Below, in pieces: positions 26,640 through 35,740 of a stretch of DNA of 64,000 bases (its first letter is position 1; each line of letters begins with the position of its first letter). Source of the stretch: JAAZHD01 sp012510895 (GTDB taxonomy: Bacteria > Bacillota > Clostridia > Caldicoprobacterales > DTU083); the NCBI GenBank assembly GCA_050951465.1, contig JBMNJC010000010.1, forward strand, positions 1-64,000, in the 5' to 3' direction. The notes below the pieces were generated by a model. The model did not search any database and was not told the origin of the DNA. It worked only from the letters and a program-made list of their open reading frames with translations. A program made the translations under genes and the position numbers.

Positions 26640-26890
26640 AATAAATATCGCATAAGAATAGGGATAATCAGCCAAACTTATGGATAACTTATATACAAGT
26701 CTATCGATTTTTATTAACAATGTCAACAGGGTGCAAGACTGTCAATGAGTGATAAAACATCAGATAGACGGCGAGTTATACACAAGGCTATCCACAAATG
26801 TGCATAACTTATGAAAGAAAAACTACCTATATTATATAAGAGAAGTTATCAACAGTAAAGGGTAATTATTTTAAAATCTGTGGATTACTT
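26640..26890. promoter_or_regulatory. oriC: oriC, DnaA-box region upstream of dnaA
   Basis: The 500-bp dnaA-rpmH gap contains DnaA-box variants TTATACACA (26776-26784), CTATCCACA (26788-26796), TGTGCATAA reverse (26799-26807), TTATCAACA (26846-26854) and TGTGGATTA reverse (26879-26887), amid AT-rich DNA. With the dnaA-dnaN element this gives a bipartite origin as in Bacillus. None of these is a perfect TTATCCACA. Confidence 0.8.
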
Positions 26891-26931
26891 ATTTGTCAAA
26901 ACACTCATCGGTCAGGAACCGCTTGATTTTC

Positions 26932-26961
26932 TTGACATGCAAGATTATAATGACTTATAAT
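26932..26961 (+). promoter_or_regulatory. rpmH promoter
   Basis: TTGACA (26932-26937), 18-bp spacer, TATAAT (26956-26961), about 100 bp before rpmH; both hexamers are perfect. Confidence 0.75.
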
Positions 26962-27063
26962 ATGATACGTAGCAAACGCCGTTTCCTTTTCCAAATTAGA
27001 GTAAAGGAGTATGGTAGCAAAAAACAGCAAACTTAACAGTAAGGGAAAGGAGGCTGTGCAGGA

Positions 27064-27198
27064 ATGAAAAGAACGTATCAGCCAAAAAGAAGGCAAAGAT
27101 TTAAAGAACACGGGTTCCGTAAGAGAATGAGTACTAAAAATGGCAGGAAGGTGCTCATGAGAAGAAGAAGAAAAGGTAGAAAGAGATTGACAGCTTAG
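27064..27198 (+). CDS. rpmH: 50S ribosomal protein L34
   Basis: 44 aa: MKRTYQPKRRQRFKEHGF, then RMSTKNGRKVLMRRRRKGRKRLTA, the full L34 signature. GGAAAGGAGG lies upstream of the ATG. It is first in the rpmH-rnpA-yidD-yidC-jag operon running away from the origin. Confidence 0.99.
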   Translation: MKRTYQPKRRQRFKEHGFRKRMSTKNGRKVLMRRRRKGRKRLTA

Positions 27199-27251
27199 GC
27201 CGCTAGCGAGTGGCCTTTTCTACCATCAACCACCTTTTTTGGAGGCATGTG

Positions 27252-27605
27252 GTGGAGAAAAAATATCGACTGAGAAAGAATAGAGAATTTAAGTATACTT
27301 ATAAAAAAGGAAGATCTCTGGGTCATCCTCTTCTGGTAATGATTTATCTTAAAACTAATCATAAGGAAGTTAAAATCGGATACTCTATTACTAAAAAATT
27401 TGGAAAAGCAGTGGAAAGAAACCGAATAAAAAGACAACTGAGAGAAATTGTACGGCTTAAGCTATCAGAACTGAAACCGGGATATAACATAATTTTTATT
27501 GTGCGCAAAGATGTGAAAGGAGCTTCATATCAGAGTTTGGAGAAGGCAGTGAATAATCTTTTGAAAAGAGCTGATTTGTACAAGCAGGGGGATTCTGCCC
27601 AGTGA
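27252..27605 (+). CDS. rnpA: Ribonuclease P protein component
   Basis: 117 aa from GTG 27252, 6 nt after GGAGG; the upstream part of the frame (from 27210) is the intergenic region. KKYRLRKNREFKYTYKKGRS is the start, and the RNR motif appears as GKAVERNRIKRQLREI, with VRKDVKGASYQSLEKAVNNLL at the end. Basic subunit of the tRNA 5'-processing ribozyme. The stop overlaps the yidD start. Confidence 0.95.
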   Translation: MEKKYRLRKNREFKYTYKKGRSLGHPLLVMIYLKTNHKEVKIGYSITKKFGKAVERNRIKRQLREIVRLKLSELKPGYNIIFIVRKDVKGASYQSLEKAVNNLLKRADLYKQGDSAQ

Positions 27606-27811
27606 AGCGCTTATTACTGACTCTAATTGGAATGTATCGAAAAATTATTTCCCCGATATTTCCGGCCAGCTGTCGTTTTTATCCCACATGTTCCCAATAT
27701 TCCATACAAGCTATTGAAAAGTATGGGTCTATTAAAGGGCTATATCTATCTATGAAACGGATATTGAAATGCAATCCCCTGCACCCTGGCGGATATGACC
27801 CATTAGAATAA
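27602..27811 (+). CDS. yidD: Membrane protein insertion efficiency factor YidD
   Basis: 69 aa from GTG 27602 (overlap GTGA with rnpA). Hallmarks are CRFYPTCSQYSIQAIEKYG and CNPLHPGGYDP, preceded by an amphipathic N-terminal helix. It aids YidC-dependent membrane insertion, and yidC follows by 22 bp. Confidence 0.96.
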   Translation: MKRLLLTLIGMYRKIISPIFPASCRFYPTCSQYSIQAIEKYGSIKGLYLSMKRILKCNPLHPGGYDPLE

Positions 27812-27833
27812 ATTACGGGGGTACGTATAAATA

Positions 27834-28637
27834 ATGAATTTGATGATTTTTTTGATGAATGCAGCCCAGCAAACACAGAAAACCGGTTTATGGGCAAGTT
27901 TTGTCAGGTTTTTAAGCAGCATTCTTGAAAGTTTGAATAAGGTAACCAGTCTGATACCAGAAGTATTTGGCGTTGAAATCGGCGGTTACGGTCTGGCGAT
28001 TGTTTTGTTTACATTATTGATGCGCCTTGTTCTCATGCCTTTTGATTTGAAAGCCCGAAGAGCTAACCAAAAAATACAGGAAATACAGCCTCAGCTTGCT
28101 GAAATTCAAAAAAAATATAAAAACGATCCGGATAAGCTGAATAAGAAAACAATGGAACTCTATCAGAAGCATAAGGTTAATCCCATGGGTGGATGCCTGC
28201 CCATGCTTTTACAGATGCCTTTATTTTTTGCCCTCTTTGCTGCACTGCGGACCATTTCCGATGTAGAGATTGCTAAAGGATCTATAGCCCCATTTCTTTG
28301 GATCAGGAATATCTGGCAGCCTGATTCCCCCTTGAAAAGCTTTACAGGTGAAAACATTGCTATATTTGGACAAGGCTTCAATGGTTTGTTTATTCTGCCT
28401 GCCCTGGCGGGAATTACATCATATTATCAGATGAGGATGTCTCAGCCATCCGGCGAACAGGGAAATCAAATGAAGGGTTTTGCTACAATCATGCCGCTGA
28501 TGTCGGTTTGGTTCTGCACCATGTATACCGCCTCCTTTGCTATTTACTGGGTAACGTCCAACTTATATCAAATCGTTCAGCAATTTATCATTAATAAGAG
28601 CAGCACACCCAAGAAGGAAGTAGGTGATTCCAAATGA
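27834..28637 (+). CDS. yidC: Membrane protein insertase YidC/OxaA (SpoIIIJ type)
   Basis: 267 aa with about five membrane segments. YGLAIVLFTLLMRLVLMPFDLKARR holds the conserved positively charged residue of the hydrophilic groove. The cytoplasmic coiled hairpin is KIQEIQPQLAEIQKKYKNDP, followed by MGGCLPMLLQMPLFFALFAALR, and the last segments end in YWVTSNLYQIVQQ. No large N-terminal periplasmic domain, as in Gram-positives. No lipobox is evident at the N-terminus (MNLMIFLMNAAQQ), unlike Bacillus SpoIIIJ. The jag gene overlaps by 4 bp. Confidence 0.95.
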   Translation: MNLMIFLMNAAQQTQKTGLWASFVRFLSSILESLNKVTSLIPEVFGVEIGGYGLAIVLFTLLMRLVLMPFDLKARRANQKIQEIQPQLAEIQKKYKNDPDKLNKKTMELYQKHKVNPMGGCLPMLLQMPLFFALFAALRTISDVEIAKGSIAPFLWIRNIWQPDSPLKSFTGENIAIFGQGFNGLFILPALAGITSYYQMRMSQPSGEQGNQMKGFATIMPLMSVWFCTMYTASFAIYWVTSNLYQIVQQFIINKSSTPKKEVGDSK

Positions 28638-29251
28638 AATCAGTAATTGTTACCGGTAAAACTGTTGAAGAAGCCACTTTGGCAGCAGCAATACAATTGG
28701 CAGTTCCGAGAAACCAGCTGGTAATTGAGGTGTTGGAAGAGCCAGTAAAAGGAATTTTAGGGGTATTCGGCAGACAGGACGCAAAAATAAAAGCTTCTGT
28801 CATGAGATCCATGGGTGATATTGCCAGGGATTTTTTAACCACACTTTTTCAGAAGATGAATTTGGAAGCCTCTGTTGATGTAACAGAAACAGACGATACT
28901 ATTTCTGTTCAGGTCGAAGGGCCCAATATGGGGATATTAATCGGGCACAGGGGCGAAACTCTGGATGCGGTTCAGTATTTGACAAGCCTGGTGGTAAATA
29001 AGGATTCCGATAATTATAAGAAGGTCATAATTGATACTGAAAACTACCGAAGCAAAAGAGAGGAAACCTTAAGAAAACTGGCAAAACGACTGGCCCATAA
29101 AGTCGCTAAAACAAAAAGGAAAATTGTACTTGAGCCTATGAATCCTTTCGAGCGGAGGGTCATTCATTCCACCTTGCAGAAAGACCCCAAAGTAACTACC
29201 TACAGTGAAGGAGAAGAACCTTATCGCAAAGTTATAATAACCCTTAAGTAA
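28634..29251 (+). CDS. jag: RNA-binding protein Jag/KhpB
   Basis: 205 aa. Jag_N domain: VIVTGKTVEEATLAAAIQL and EVLEEPVKGILGVFGRQDAKI. KH domain with GPNMGILIGHRGETLDAVQYL near residue 97. C-terminal R3H domain: PMNPFERRVIHSTLQ near residue 170. It is always encoded next to yidC in this group. A role in RNA binding and in cell elongation and sporulation control is known from relatives. Confidence 0.95.
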   Translation: MKSVIVTGKTVEEATLAAAIQLAVPRNQLVIEVLEEPVKGILGVFGRQDAKIKASVMRSMGDIARDFLTTLFQKMNLEASVDVTETDDTISVQVEGPNMGILIGHRGETLDAVQYLTSLVVNKDSDNYKKVIIDTENYRSKREETLRKLAKRLAHKVAKTKRKIVLEPMNPFERRVIHSTLQKDPKVTTYSEGEEPYRKVIITLK

Positions 29252-29273
29252 AATGAAATGACAAGGAAATTCA

Positions 29274-29300
29274 AAACCCAGTAGTATTACTGGGTTTCAA
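29274..29300 (+). terminator. Probable terminator after jag
   Basis: AAACCCAGTA (29274-29283) and TACTGGGTTT (29288-29297) with a 4-nt loop; the U-run is short (TTTC), so efficiency is uncertain. Confidence 0.55.
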
Positions 29301-29427
29301 AATTTATGGAAGTATTTATACTGCTTCAGTTACCTGAACTGTCAGGGTCTGATATAATATTTACTTAATTTATGCATTTAGGTTAGAATATACGGTAGGA
29401 AAAAAGTGTTTTATGAGGATGAAGTAG

Positions 29428-30807
29428 ATGAAGATGGGAGATACCATTATAGCCTTGGCTACCCCGCCGGGAGAGGGCGGAATTGCGATTCTGAGAATGA
29501 GCGGAGGGGAAGCAAAGGAGATTGCAAAGAAATTATTTGTAAACAACAAAGGAAGAAAACTAAGCGAATTTAAAAATAGATATATGCATTATGGCAGAAT
29601 ACTAGACGGAGAAAACAAGACAGTGGATGAGGTCTTGCTGGTATACATGCCGGCACCTGCAACCTATACAAGGGAGGATGTGGTCGAAATCCATTGTCAT
29701 GGAGGAATGATTCCTGTCCGCAGGATCATGGAACTGGCCTTGAAAATGGGAGCCCGCCTGGCGGAACCGGGAGAGTTTACAAAAAGAGCCTTTCTCAACG
29801 GACGGATTGACCTGGCGCAGGCAGAAGCCGTTATGGATTTGATTTCCTCTAAATCAGAGGAAGCGGCCAGGGCATCGGTTAATCAGATGGAAGGGGTTTT
29901 GTCCGGAAATATAAAAGAAATAAGGGATGATCTGCTTAATTTGCTTGCTCATATAGAAGTCACTATTGATTATCCGGAGGAAGATATCGATGAAATATAC
30001 CAGGAGCAGATAAAAGAAAGGCTGAATTTTTCTTATGAACGTTGTATTAGGCTTTTGGAAACAGCAGATCAGGGCCGGTTAATAAGAGAGGGAATTAAAA
30101 CGGTAATCATAGGAAGGCCCAATGTAGGAAAATCCTCTCTTTTAAATGCCCTGGTTCGGGAAAACCGGGCAATTGTAACGGATATACCAGGAACCACCCG
30201 GGACGTCATTGAAGAATACATCAACATAAGGGGCATACTTGTGAAGATAATTGATACTGCCGGAATACGAGAAACCATGGATATGGTAGAAAAAATCGGA
30301 GTGGAAAGATCCCGCAGATTAACTGAAGACGCAGATCTGATATTGCTTATACTGGACGCTTCAGAACCCCTGGAGAAAGAAGACAGGGACATACTGGAAT
30401 GGCTTAAGGGCAAAAATATTTTGATCTTATTGAACAAAACGGATAAGCCTCTTATGATAAGTGAGGAAGATGTGCGTCCCTTGACGGACAGCACTATTAT
30501 CAGAACCTCCATGACGGACGGTACAGGTTTGGATGAACTTGAGGAATATATATATGAGCTGGTTTATTCGGGAGGCTTAAGTTCAAAGAATAGTGTAATG
30601 ATCGTTAATAATCGCCACAAAGAAGCGCTGATGCGGGCAAAAGACCATTTGCAGGAAGCATTGAATGGTGTAGATTCAGGCGTTCCCCTGGATATGGTTA
30701 GCATTGATATAAGAAGCGCCTGGGAAGCTTTAGGTGAAATTACAGGAGAAAGCATTACAGAGAATTTGATTGACAAGATATTCATGAAATTCTGCTTAGG
30801 AAAGTAG
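29428..30807 (+). CDS. mnmE: tRNA modification GTPase MnmE
   Basis: 459 aa. N-terminal folate-binding-like domain (IIALATPPGEGGIAILRMSG, EIHCHGGMIPVRRI). The GTPase has GRPNVGKSSLLNAL (P-loop near residue 228), DIPGTTRDVIEEYI, DTAGI and LNKTD, and the C-terminus is FCLGK with the catalytic Cys. With MnmG (7 bp downstream) it forms the complex that modifies U34 of certain tRNAs. A TATAAT at 29353-29358 may be its -10; the -35 is weak. Confidence 0.98.
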   Translation: MKMGDTIIALATPPGEGGIAILRMSGGEAKEIAKKLFVNNKGRKLSEFKNRYMHYGRILDGENKTVDEVLLVYMPAPATYTREDVVEIHCHGGMIPVRRIMELALKMGARLAEPGEFTKRAFLNGRIDLAQAEAVMDLISSKSEEAARASVNQMEGVLSGNIKEIRDDLLNLLAHIEVTIDYPEEDIDEIYQEQIKERLNFSYERCIRLLETADQGRLIREGIKTVIIGRPNVGKSSLLNALVRENRAIVTDIPGTTRDVIEEYINIRGILVKIIDTAGIRETMDMVEKIGVERSRRLTEDADLILLILDASEPLEKEDRDILEWLKGKNILILLNKTDKPLMISEEDVRPLTDSTIIRTSMTDGTGLDELEEYIYELVYSGGLSSKNSVMIVNNRHKEALMRAKDHLQEALNGVDSGVPLDMVSIDIRSAWEALGEITGESITENLIDKIFMKFCLGK

Positions 30808-30814
30808 GGGAAAA

Positions 30815-32707
30815 ATGGAGTTTAATGCAGGAAAATACCATATCGCAGTTATAGGTGCTGGTCATGCAGGCTGTGAAGCGGCACTTGCCGGAGCCAGGCT
30901 TGGAATGAAAACTTTGATTGTTGCACTGAACCTGGAGGCAATAGCCATGCTTGCATGCAACCCTTCTATCGGCGGCACCTCTAAAGGTCATTTGGTACGT
31001 GAAGTTGATGCCCTTGGCGGGGAAATGGGCATTAATATAGACAAATCCCTCATTCAGATCAGAATGTTAAATACCGGTAAAGGACCGGCGGTTCATTCCC
31101 TTCGGGCCCAGGCAGACAAACATTTATATCACAGAGAAATGAAGCGCACCCTGGAAAACCAGGAGAATCTGACCTTAATTCAAGGTGAAGTGGAAGAGAT
31201 ACGCACAAGAAATGGAAAGGTAGAAGCTGTAAAACTGGCGACAGGCCAGGTATACTACTGCGATGCCGTTGTGGTTGCTTCAGGGGTATACCTAAAGAGC
31301 AGGATTATTATAGGGGAATACACTGCCGAAAGCGGCCCCAGCGGGTTGTATCCGGCAAGAAGCTTGTCCCGGAACCTGAGGGATCTCGGATTTACTCTTT
31401 ACAGATTTAAAACAGGCACTCCGGCCAGAGTAAACAGCCGATCCTTGGATTTTTCAAAAATGATCGTCCAGCCGGGGGATCCCACCCTTGCACCTTTTTC
31501 TTTTATGAATGATCCTATAAAGATAGAACAGGTTCCCTGCTATCTGACCTATACAAATGAGGCCACTCATGAGATTATCAGAAAGAACCTGCACCGGTCT
31601 CCCCTTTATTCAGGAGTGATAGAAGGAGTAGGTGCCAGATATTGTCCCTCCATAGAAGACAAAATTGTACGTTTTCCGGAAAAGAAAAGCCATCAGATTT
31701 TTTTGGAGCCTGAGGGACTTTATACAAATGAATACTATGTACAGGGAATGTCGTCAAGTCTGCCTGTTGATGTGCAGATAGACGTGTATCGAACCATTCC
31801 CGGCATGGAAAATGTCGAAATAATGCGGCCGGCTTACGCCATTGAGTATGACTGCATAGATTCCACTCAGCTTAAGTTGTCTTTGGAATCAAAAGAAATT
31901 AAGGGTTTGTTCTTTGCCGGTCAGATAAACGGAAGTTCCGGGTATGAAGAGGCTGCAGCCCAGGGTATAATGGCAGGAATTAATGCGGTACAGTATTTAA
32001 AAAATGAAGAACCCCTTATTTTGGATCGTTCTGACGCTTACATCGGTGTATTGATAGATGATCTGGCAACAAAGGGAACGCCTGAGCCTTATCGGATGAT
32101 GACTTCCAGGGCAGAGTATCGTTTACTGCTGCGTCAGGATAATGCTGATTTGCGCTTAACTGAGAAGGGATACAAGATCGGCCTGGTTACCGAGGAAAGA
32201 TACAGAAGGTTTATGGCTAAGAAGGAAGGTATAGAAAAAGAGGAAAAACGTCTGAAAGAGACCATAGTTCCTCCTTCAAGGGAAAATAATGAGTATTTGA
32301 GCAGTTTGGGGTCTACACCCATACAAAGCGGAATATCATTATATGATCTGCTAAAGCGTCCTGAAATAAAATATAAAGATATTATAAAACTGGGGAATCT
32401 GTCCGAAGAAGCAGGGCCTGCAGTACAGGAACAGGTTGAAATTCAGGTAAAATATGAGGGATATATAAACAAACAGATAAGACAGGTGGAGCAATTTAAA
32501 AAGGCAGAAAATATGCGTATACCACAGGATATAGATTATGATCAGATAACCGGATTAAGACTGGAAGCTGTACAGAAGCTTAAGGCGGTACAGCCCATGA
32601 GTATAGGCCAGGCCTCTCGCATATCGGGTGTTTCACCGGCAGATATTTCTGTCCTGATGATATATCTGGAAAAACGCAGACGGGAGAGAAAAGCAGATGG
32701 CAGCTGA
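30815..32707 (+). CDS. mnmG: tRNA uridine-5-carboxymethylaminomethyl modification enzyme MnmG (GidA)
   Basis: 630 aa. FAD site VIGAGHAGCEAALAGARLG near residue 12, the CNPSIGGTSKGHLVREVDALGG signature, FKTGTPARV, GLFFAGQINGSSGYEEAAAQG and the C-terminal helical domain (YDQITGLRLEAVQKL). It is the partner of MnmE. It overlaps rsmG by 11 bp. Confidence 0.98.
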   Translation: MEFNAGKYHIAVIGAGHAGCEAALAGARLGMKTLIVALNLEAIAMLACNPSIGGTSKGHLVREVDALGGEMGINIDKSLIQIRMLNTGKGPAVHSLRAQADKHLYHREMKRTLENQENLTLIQGEVEEIRTRNGKVEAVKLATGQVYYCDAVVVASGVYLKSRIIIGEYTAESGPSGLYPARSLSRNLRDLGFTLYRFKTGTPARVNSRSLDFSKMIVQPGDPTLAPFSFMNDPIKIEQVPCYLTYTNEATHEIIRKNLHRSPLYSGVIEGVGARYCPSIEDKIVRFPEKKSHQIFLEPEGLYTNEYYVQGMSSSLPVDVQIDVYRTIPGMENVEIMRPAYAIEYDCIDSTQLKLSLESKEIKGLFFAGQINGSSGYEEAAAQGIMAGINAVQYLKNEEPLILDRSDAYIGVLIDDLATKGTPEPYRMMTSRAEYRLLLRQDNADLRLTEKGYKIGLVTEERYRRFMAKKEGIEKEEKRLKETIVPPSRENNEYLSSLGSTPIQSGISLYDLLKRPEIKYKDIIKLGNLSEEAGPAVQEQVEIQVKYEGYINKQIRQVEQFKKAENMRIPQDIDYDQITGLRLEAVQKLKAVQPMSIGQASRISGVSPADISVLMIYLEKRRRERKADGS

Positions 32708-33416
32708 TATGACGCCGCTTTTGGAAGGCAGTCAAAAAATGAATATAGACATGAAAAGTGAACAGCTTAAGCTCTTTGACAGCTATTTAAATCTATTGTT
32801 GGAATGGAATCAGAAATTTAACTTAACTGCCATTAAAGATCCAAGGGAAATTTTGGTGCAGCATTTTTTGGATTCCATATCTCTTCTTAAACTGGGAATT
32901 ATACAGGAAGACAGCAAGGTGCTTGATATGGGCGCCGGGGCAGGTTTTCCGGGTATTCCCCTTAAGATTATGCTTCCGGAAATAAGCTTAACCCTGATTG
33001 ATTCTGTTAAGAAGAAAGTAGTCTTTCTGGAGGAAGTCATAAACAGGCTGGGACTTAAGAAAACCTCTGCCATCCACGGCAGAGCCGAAGAGCTGGGAAG
33101 AGCTTTAGAACAAAGAGAAGCTTATGATACAGTTGTTTCAAGGGCTGTTGCCGAGCTCCGTGTTCTTTCTGAATACTGTCTTCCATTTGTAAAGACAGGA
33201 GGCTTTTTTCTGGCTCATAAAGGACCGGGAGCAGCCTTGGAAATTGAAAATGCCAAAAATGCTTTTAAGGTTTTAGGCGGGGAATTTATTGAATGCAGGC
33301 AGATAGAAATTCCCTTTTCTGAACGGATACACAACCTGGTTGTGGTCAGAAAAGCAAAAAAAACGCCAAAATCCTATCCACGAGCAGCAGGTAAACCAAA
33401 AAAGCAACCATTGTAA
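32697..33416 (+). CDS. rsmG: 16S rRNA (guanine527-N7)-methyltransferase RsmG
   Basis: 239 aa. The SAM motif LDMGAGAGFPGIPLKI is near residue 80. WNQKFNLTAIKDPREILVQHFLDS and VVSRAVAELRVLSEYCLPFVKTGG are the family signatures. It methylates G527 of 16S rRNA, and loss in other bacteria gives low-level streptomycin resistance. The ATG lies within the end of mnmG. A Lys-rich C-terminal tail (about 20 residues) extends past the fold. A terminator follows directly. Confidence 0.96.
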   Translation: MAADMTPLLEGSQKMNIDMKSEQLKLFDSYLNLLLEWNQKFNLTAIKDPREILVQHFLDSISLLKLGIIQEDSKVLDMGAGAGFPGIPLKIMLPEISLTLIDSVKKKVVFLEEVINRLGLKKTSAIHGRAEELGRALEQREAYDTVVSRAVAELRVLSEYCLPFVKTGGFFLAHKGPGAALEIENAKNAFKVLGGEFIECRQIEIPFSERIHNLVVVRKAKKTPKSYPRAAGKPKKQPL

Positions 33417-33427
33417 GGAAGGATTAA

Positions 33428-33451
33428 CCGCTATGATAAATAGCGGTTTTT
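33428..33451 (+). terminator. Intrinsic terminator after rsmG
   Basis: CCGCTA (33428-33433), 7-nt loop, TAGCGG (33441-33446), then TTTTTG. Confidence 0.8.
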
Positions 33452-33608
33452 GTATTTAAAAAAGGAAAAAGATAGAAATAGGGTTGAAAACATAGAAAAA
33501 CTAAGAAAAACAAAGCAAATAAGATGTAGAACGATTTATTTAGAAAATTAGAGGAATATTCGATAAAATGGAGAATATAGAAATAATTGCTATATGGAGG
33601 CGAAGTAT

Positions 33609-34492
33609 ATGAGAAATGTTTTAAGACTGCATACAGGAGCTTCATCAAAGCAAATGGAAAACATACCAATAGACATGATTAAACCCAATCCATACCAGCC
33701 GAGAAAAAATATTTCAATAAAAGGATTGGAAGAATTAGCCCAGTCTATAAAGCAGTACGGAGTAATACAACCTATAACGGTGCGCAGATCCAGTTCCGGC
33801 GGATATGAATTGATTGCCGGTGAGAGGAGGCTCCGCGCTGCCAAAATGCAGGACTCGATTATATCTGCTCCATAATCATTGATACCTATGAACAGGACTC
33901 TGCTATTTTGGCAATGATCGAAAATCTGCAAAGGGAGAATCTGCATTTTCTTGAGGAAGCAGAAGGATATGCAAGCTTAATTGAAGATCACGGCTTCACC
34001 CAGGAGGAATTGGCCGTAAAGCTGGGCAAAAATCAATCTACCATAGCTAATAAACTCAGGATACTACGGCTCTCCAGGGAAATAAAAGAGATTCTGATAA
34101 AGGCAAAGTTATCCGAGCGACATGCCAGAGCTTTGCTGAAACTTCCGGATGAGAAGCTGCAGATGCAGGCTGTTCAGGAAGTGATAAGAAATCAGCTTAA
34201 TGTGAGAGATACAGAAGCCGTAATTGACAACCTGATAGAGAGAATACGAGACGGCTTTCTTAACTCCGATGGAACCTTGATAAAGACTGATGAAGGTGAC
34301 AGATATTTTGAAAAAGGACGAAAAAAGAAAAGACAAAGAAGAATATTTACCAGAACTAAAGATTACAGAATTTTTATAAACACAATAAACCATGCAATTA
34401 ACATACTGAAAAAGTATGGGCTCGAAGTCCATTATGAACAGATTGACAAAGATGAATTTATAGAGTTCAAAATTGCAATTCAAAAAAATTAA
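33609..34492 (+). pseudogene. noc: Nucleoid occlusion/ParB-like protein Noc, frameshifted
   Basis: GGAGG precedes the ATG at 33609. Frame 1 gives the ParB N-terminal domain (DMIKPNPYQPRKN, QYGVIQPITVRRS, LIAGERRLRAAKM) and stops at 33875. The next frame resumes with LDYICSIIIDTYEQDSAILAMIENLQRENL, the HTH region (FTQEELAVKLGKNQSTIANKLRIL) and a basic C-terminus to 34492. Adding one G after the ATG at 33846-33848 restores a continuous protein of about 294 aa. Its position between rsmG and soj is that of noc in Firmicutes. Noc normally keeps the division septum off the nucleoid. A lost base or an assembly error are equally possible. Confidence 0.85.
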
Positions 34493-34501
34493 AGAAATGC
34501 G

Positions 34502-34768
34502 TCATGCTTTGCCCGTTAAAAGCAGAATGCCAATTATAACAAAAGAAATTCCGGAAGCATATTGAATGTAACTGGGAGGGATTATTTTAGTCAAAAGTCC
34601 CCCCAGGAAAGCACATATAAGAGACGATGCAACAAGCGCCATGGCTGAACCTAAAAATACAATCCACATAGATTCAGATTTAGCAGCAAGCATCATAGTT
34701 GCCAATTGTGTTTTATCACCCAATTCAGCAAGAAATACCAAACAAAAAGTCAAAATAATAGTTTTCAT
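34502..34768 (-). CDS. GDT1/UPF0016 family membrane protein, single-repeat form
   Basis: 88 aa from the ATG at 34768 with AAAGGGG 12 nt upstream. Three membrane segments. The family motif ELGDKTQ sits at residues 15-21. Full-length GDT1/TMEM165/MntX proteins have two copies of this motif and are cation (Mn, Ca) transporters; this gene encodes a single half, which in other bacteria is thought to dimerise. No second half is nearby. It lies convergent with noc (9 bp) and divergent from soj. No manganese riboswitch was seen upstream. Confidence 0.8.
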   Translation of the reverse strand: MKTIILTFCLVFLAELGDKTQLATMMLAAKSESMWIVFLGSAMALVASSLICAFLGGLLTKIIPPSYIQYASGISFVIIGILLLTGKA

Positions 34769-34951
34769 ATTAATAAACAGCCCCTTTGCATCTTGCCTTG
34801 TACAAAATTTAAATGAATGAATATTTTTACACAGTATAAACATGTTTGATGCTATATGTATACTCCGATATGCTTAAAAATATGTCAAAGCCCTTCCCAC
34901 TTCCGGTTTTATCCTCTATAATAGAATTAATAAGGAAAAGGGAGTGGGTAT

Positions 34952-35740
34952 ATGTCCAGGATAATAGCAATTGCAAATCAGAAAGGCGGTGTTGGGAAAA
35001 CCACCACTAATGTAAATTTAAGTGCATGTCTGGCCGCCCTTGGCAAAAAAGTGCTGACCATAGATATTGATCCTCAGGGCAATACAACAAGCGGACTGGG
35101 AATAGACAAAAACAGAATAGAAAAATCAATTTATGATGTGATAATAAACAGCACACCGGCAAAGGATGCAATCATACATACGAATTTTGATAATTTGGAT
35201 ATAATCGTTTCTAAAATTGAACTGGCAGGGGCAGAGATAGAAATGGTGCCAATGATAGCCCGGGAGACCATCTTGAAACGAGCTTTGGATGAAATCAGAG
35301 ACGAGTATGATTACATCCTTATTGACTGCCCGCCGTCCCTGGGTTTAATAACCGTCAACTCCCTGACTGCTGCAGACAAGCTTTTGGTTCCCATACAATG
35401 CGAATATTATGCACTGGAAGGGTTGACTCAGCTGATGAGCACATATGAACTGGTCCGTAAAAATTTAAATCCCAAACTGGAAATAGAAGGTGTTGTGCTT
35501 ACCATGTTTGATTCAAGAACCAATTTGGGGATTCAGGTTGTAGAAGAAGTAAAGAAGCACTTCCGCAACAAGGTTTATACAACCATTATACCCAGAAATG
35601 TCAGACTTGGAGAAGCGCCCAGCCATGGCTTGCCTGTAATTTATTATGATCCCAAATGTGCAGGTGCAGAAGCTTACATGGACCTGGCAAGGGAAATGAT
35701 AGACAATGAACTGGAGGATGACGACGGATGGCTGCTATAA
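34952..35740 (+). CDS. soj: Chromosome partitioning ATPase Soj (ParA)
   Basis: 262 aa. Deviant Walker A QKGGVGKTTTNVNLS at residues 9-23, DIDPQGNTTSGLG, YDYILIDCPPSLG (Walker B) and CEYYALEGLTQL are typical of Soj. It regulates replication initiation through DnaA and works with ParB in origin segregation. A TATAAT lies about 40 bp upstream. parB overlaps its end by 13 bp. Confidence 0.97.
   Translation: MSRIIAIANQKGGVGKTTTNVNLSACLAALGKKVLTIDIDPQGNTTSGLGIDKNRIEKSIYDVIINSTPAKDAIIHTNFDNLDIIVSKIELAGAEIEMVPMIARETILKRALDEIRDEYDYILIDCPPSLGLITVNSLTAADKLLVPIQCEYYALEGLTQLMSTYELVRKNLNPKLEIEGVVLTMFDSRTNLGIQVVEEVKKHFRNKVYTTIIPRNVRLGEAPSHGLPVIYYDPKCAGAEAYMDLAREMIDNELEDDDGWLL

Noticed and set aside
34769..34951. 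Manganese (yybP-ykoY) riboswitch before the GDT1-family gene
   Set aside because: No conserved loops found in the short upstream region.
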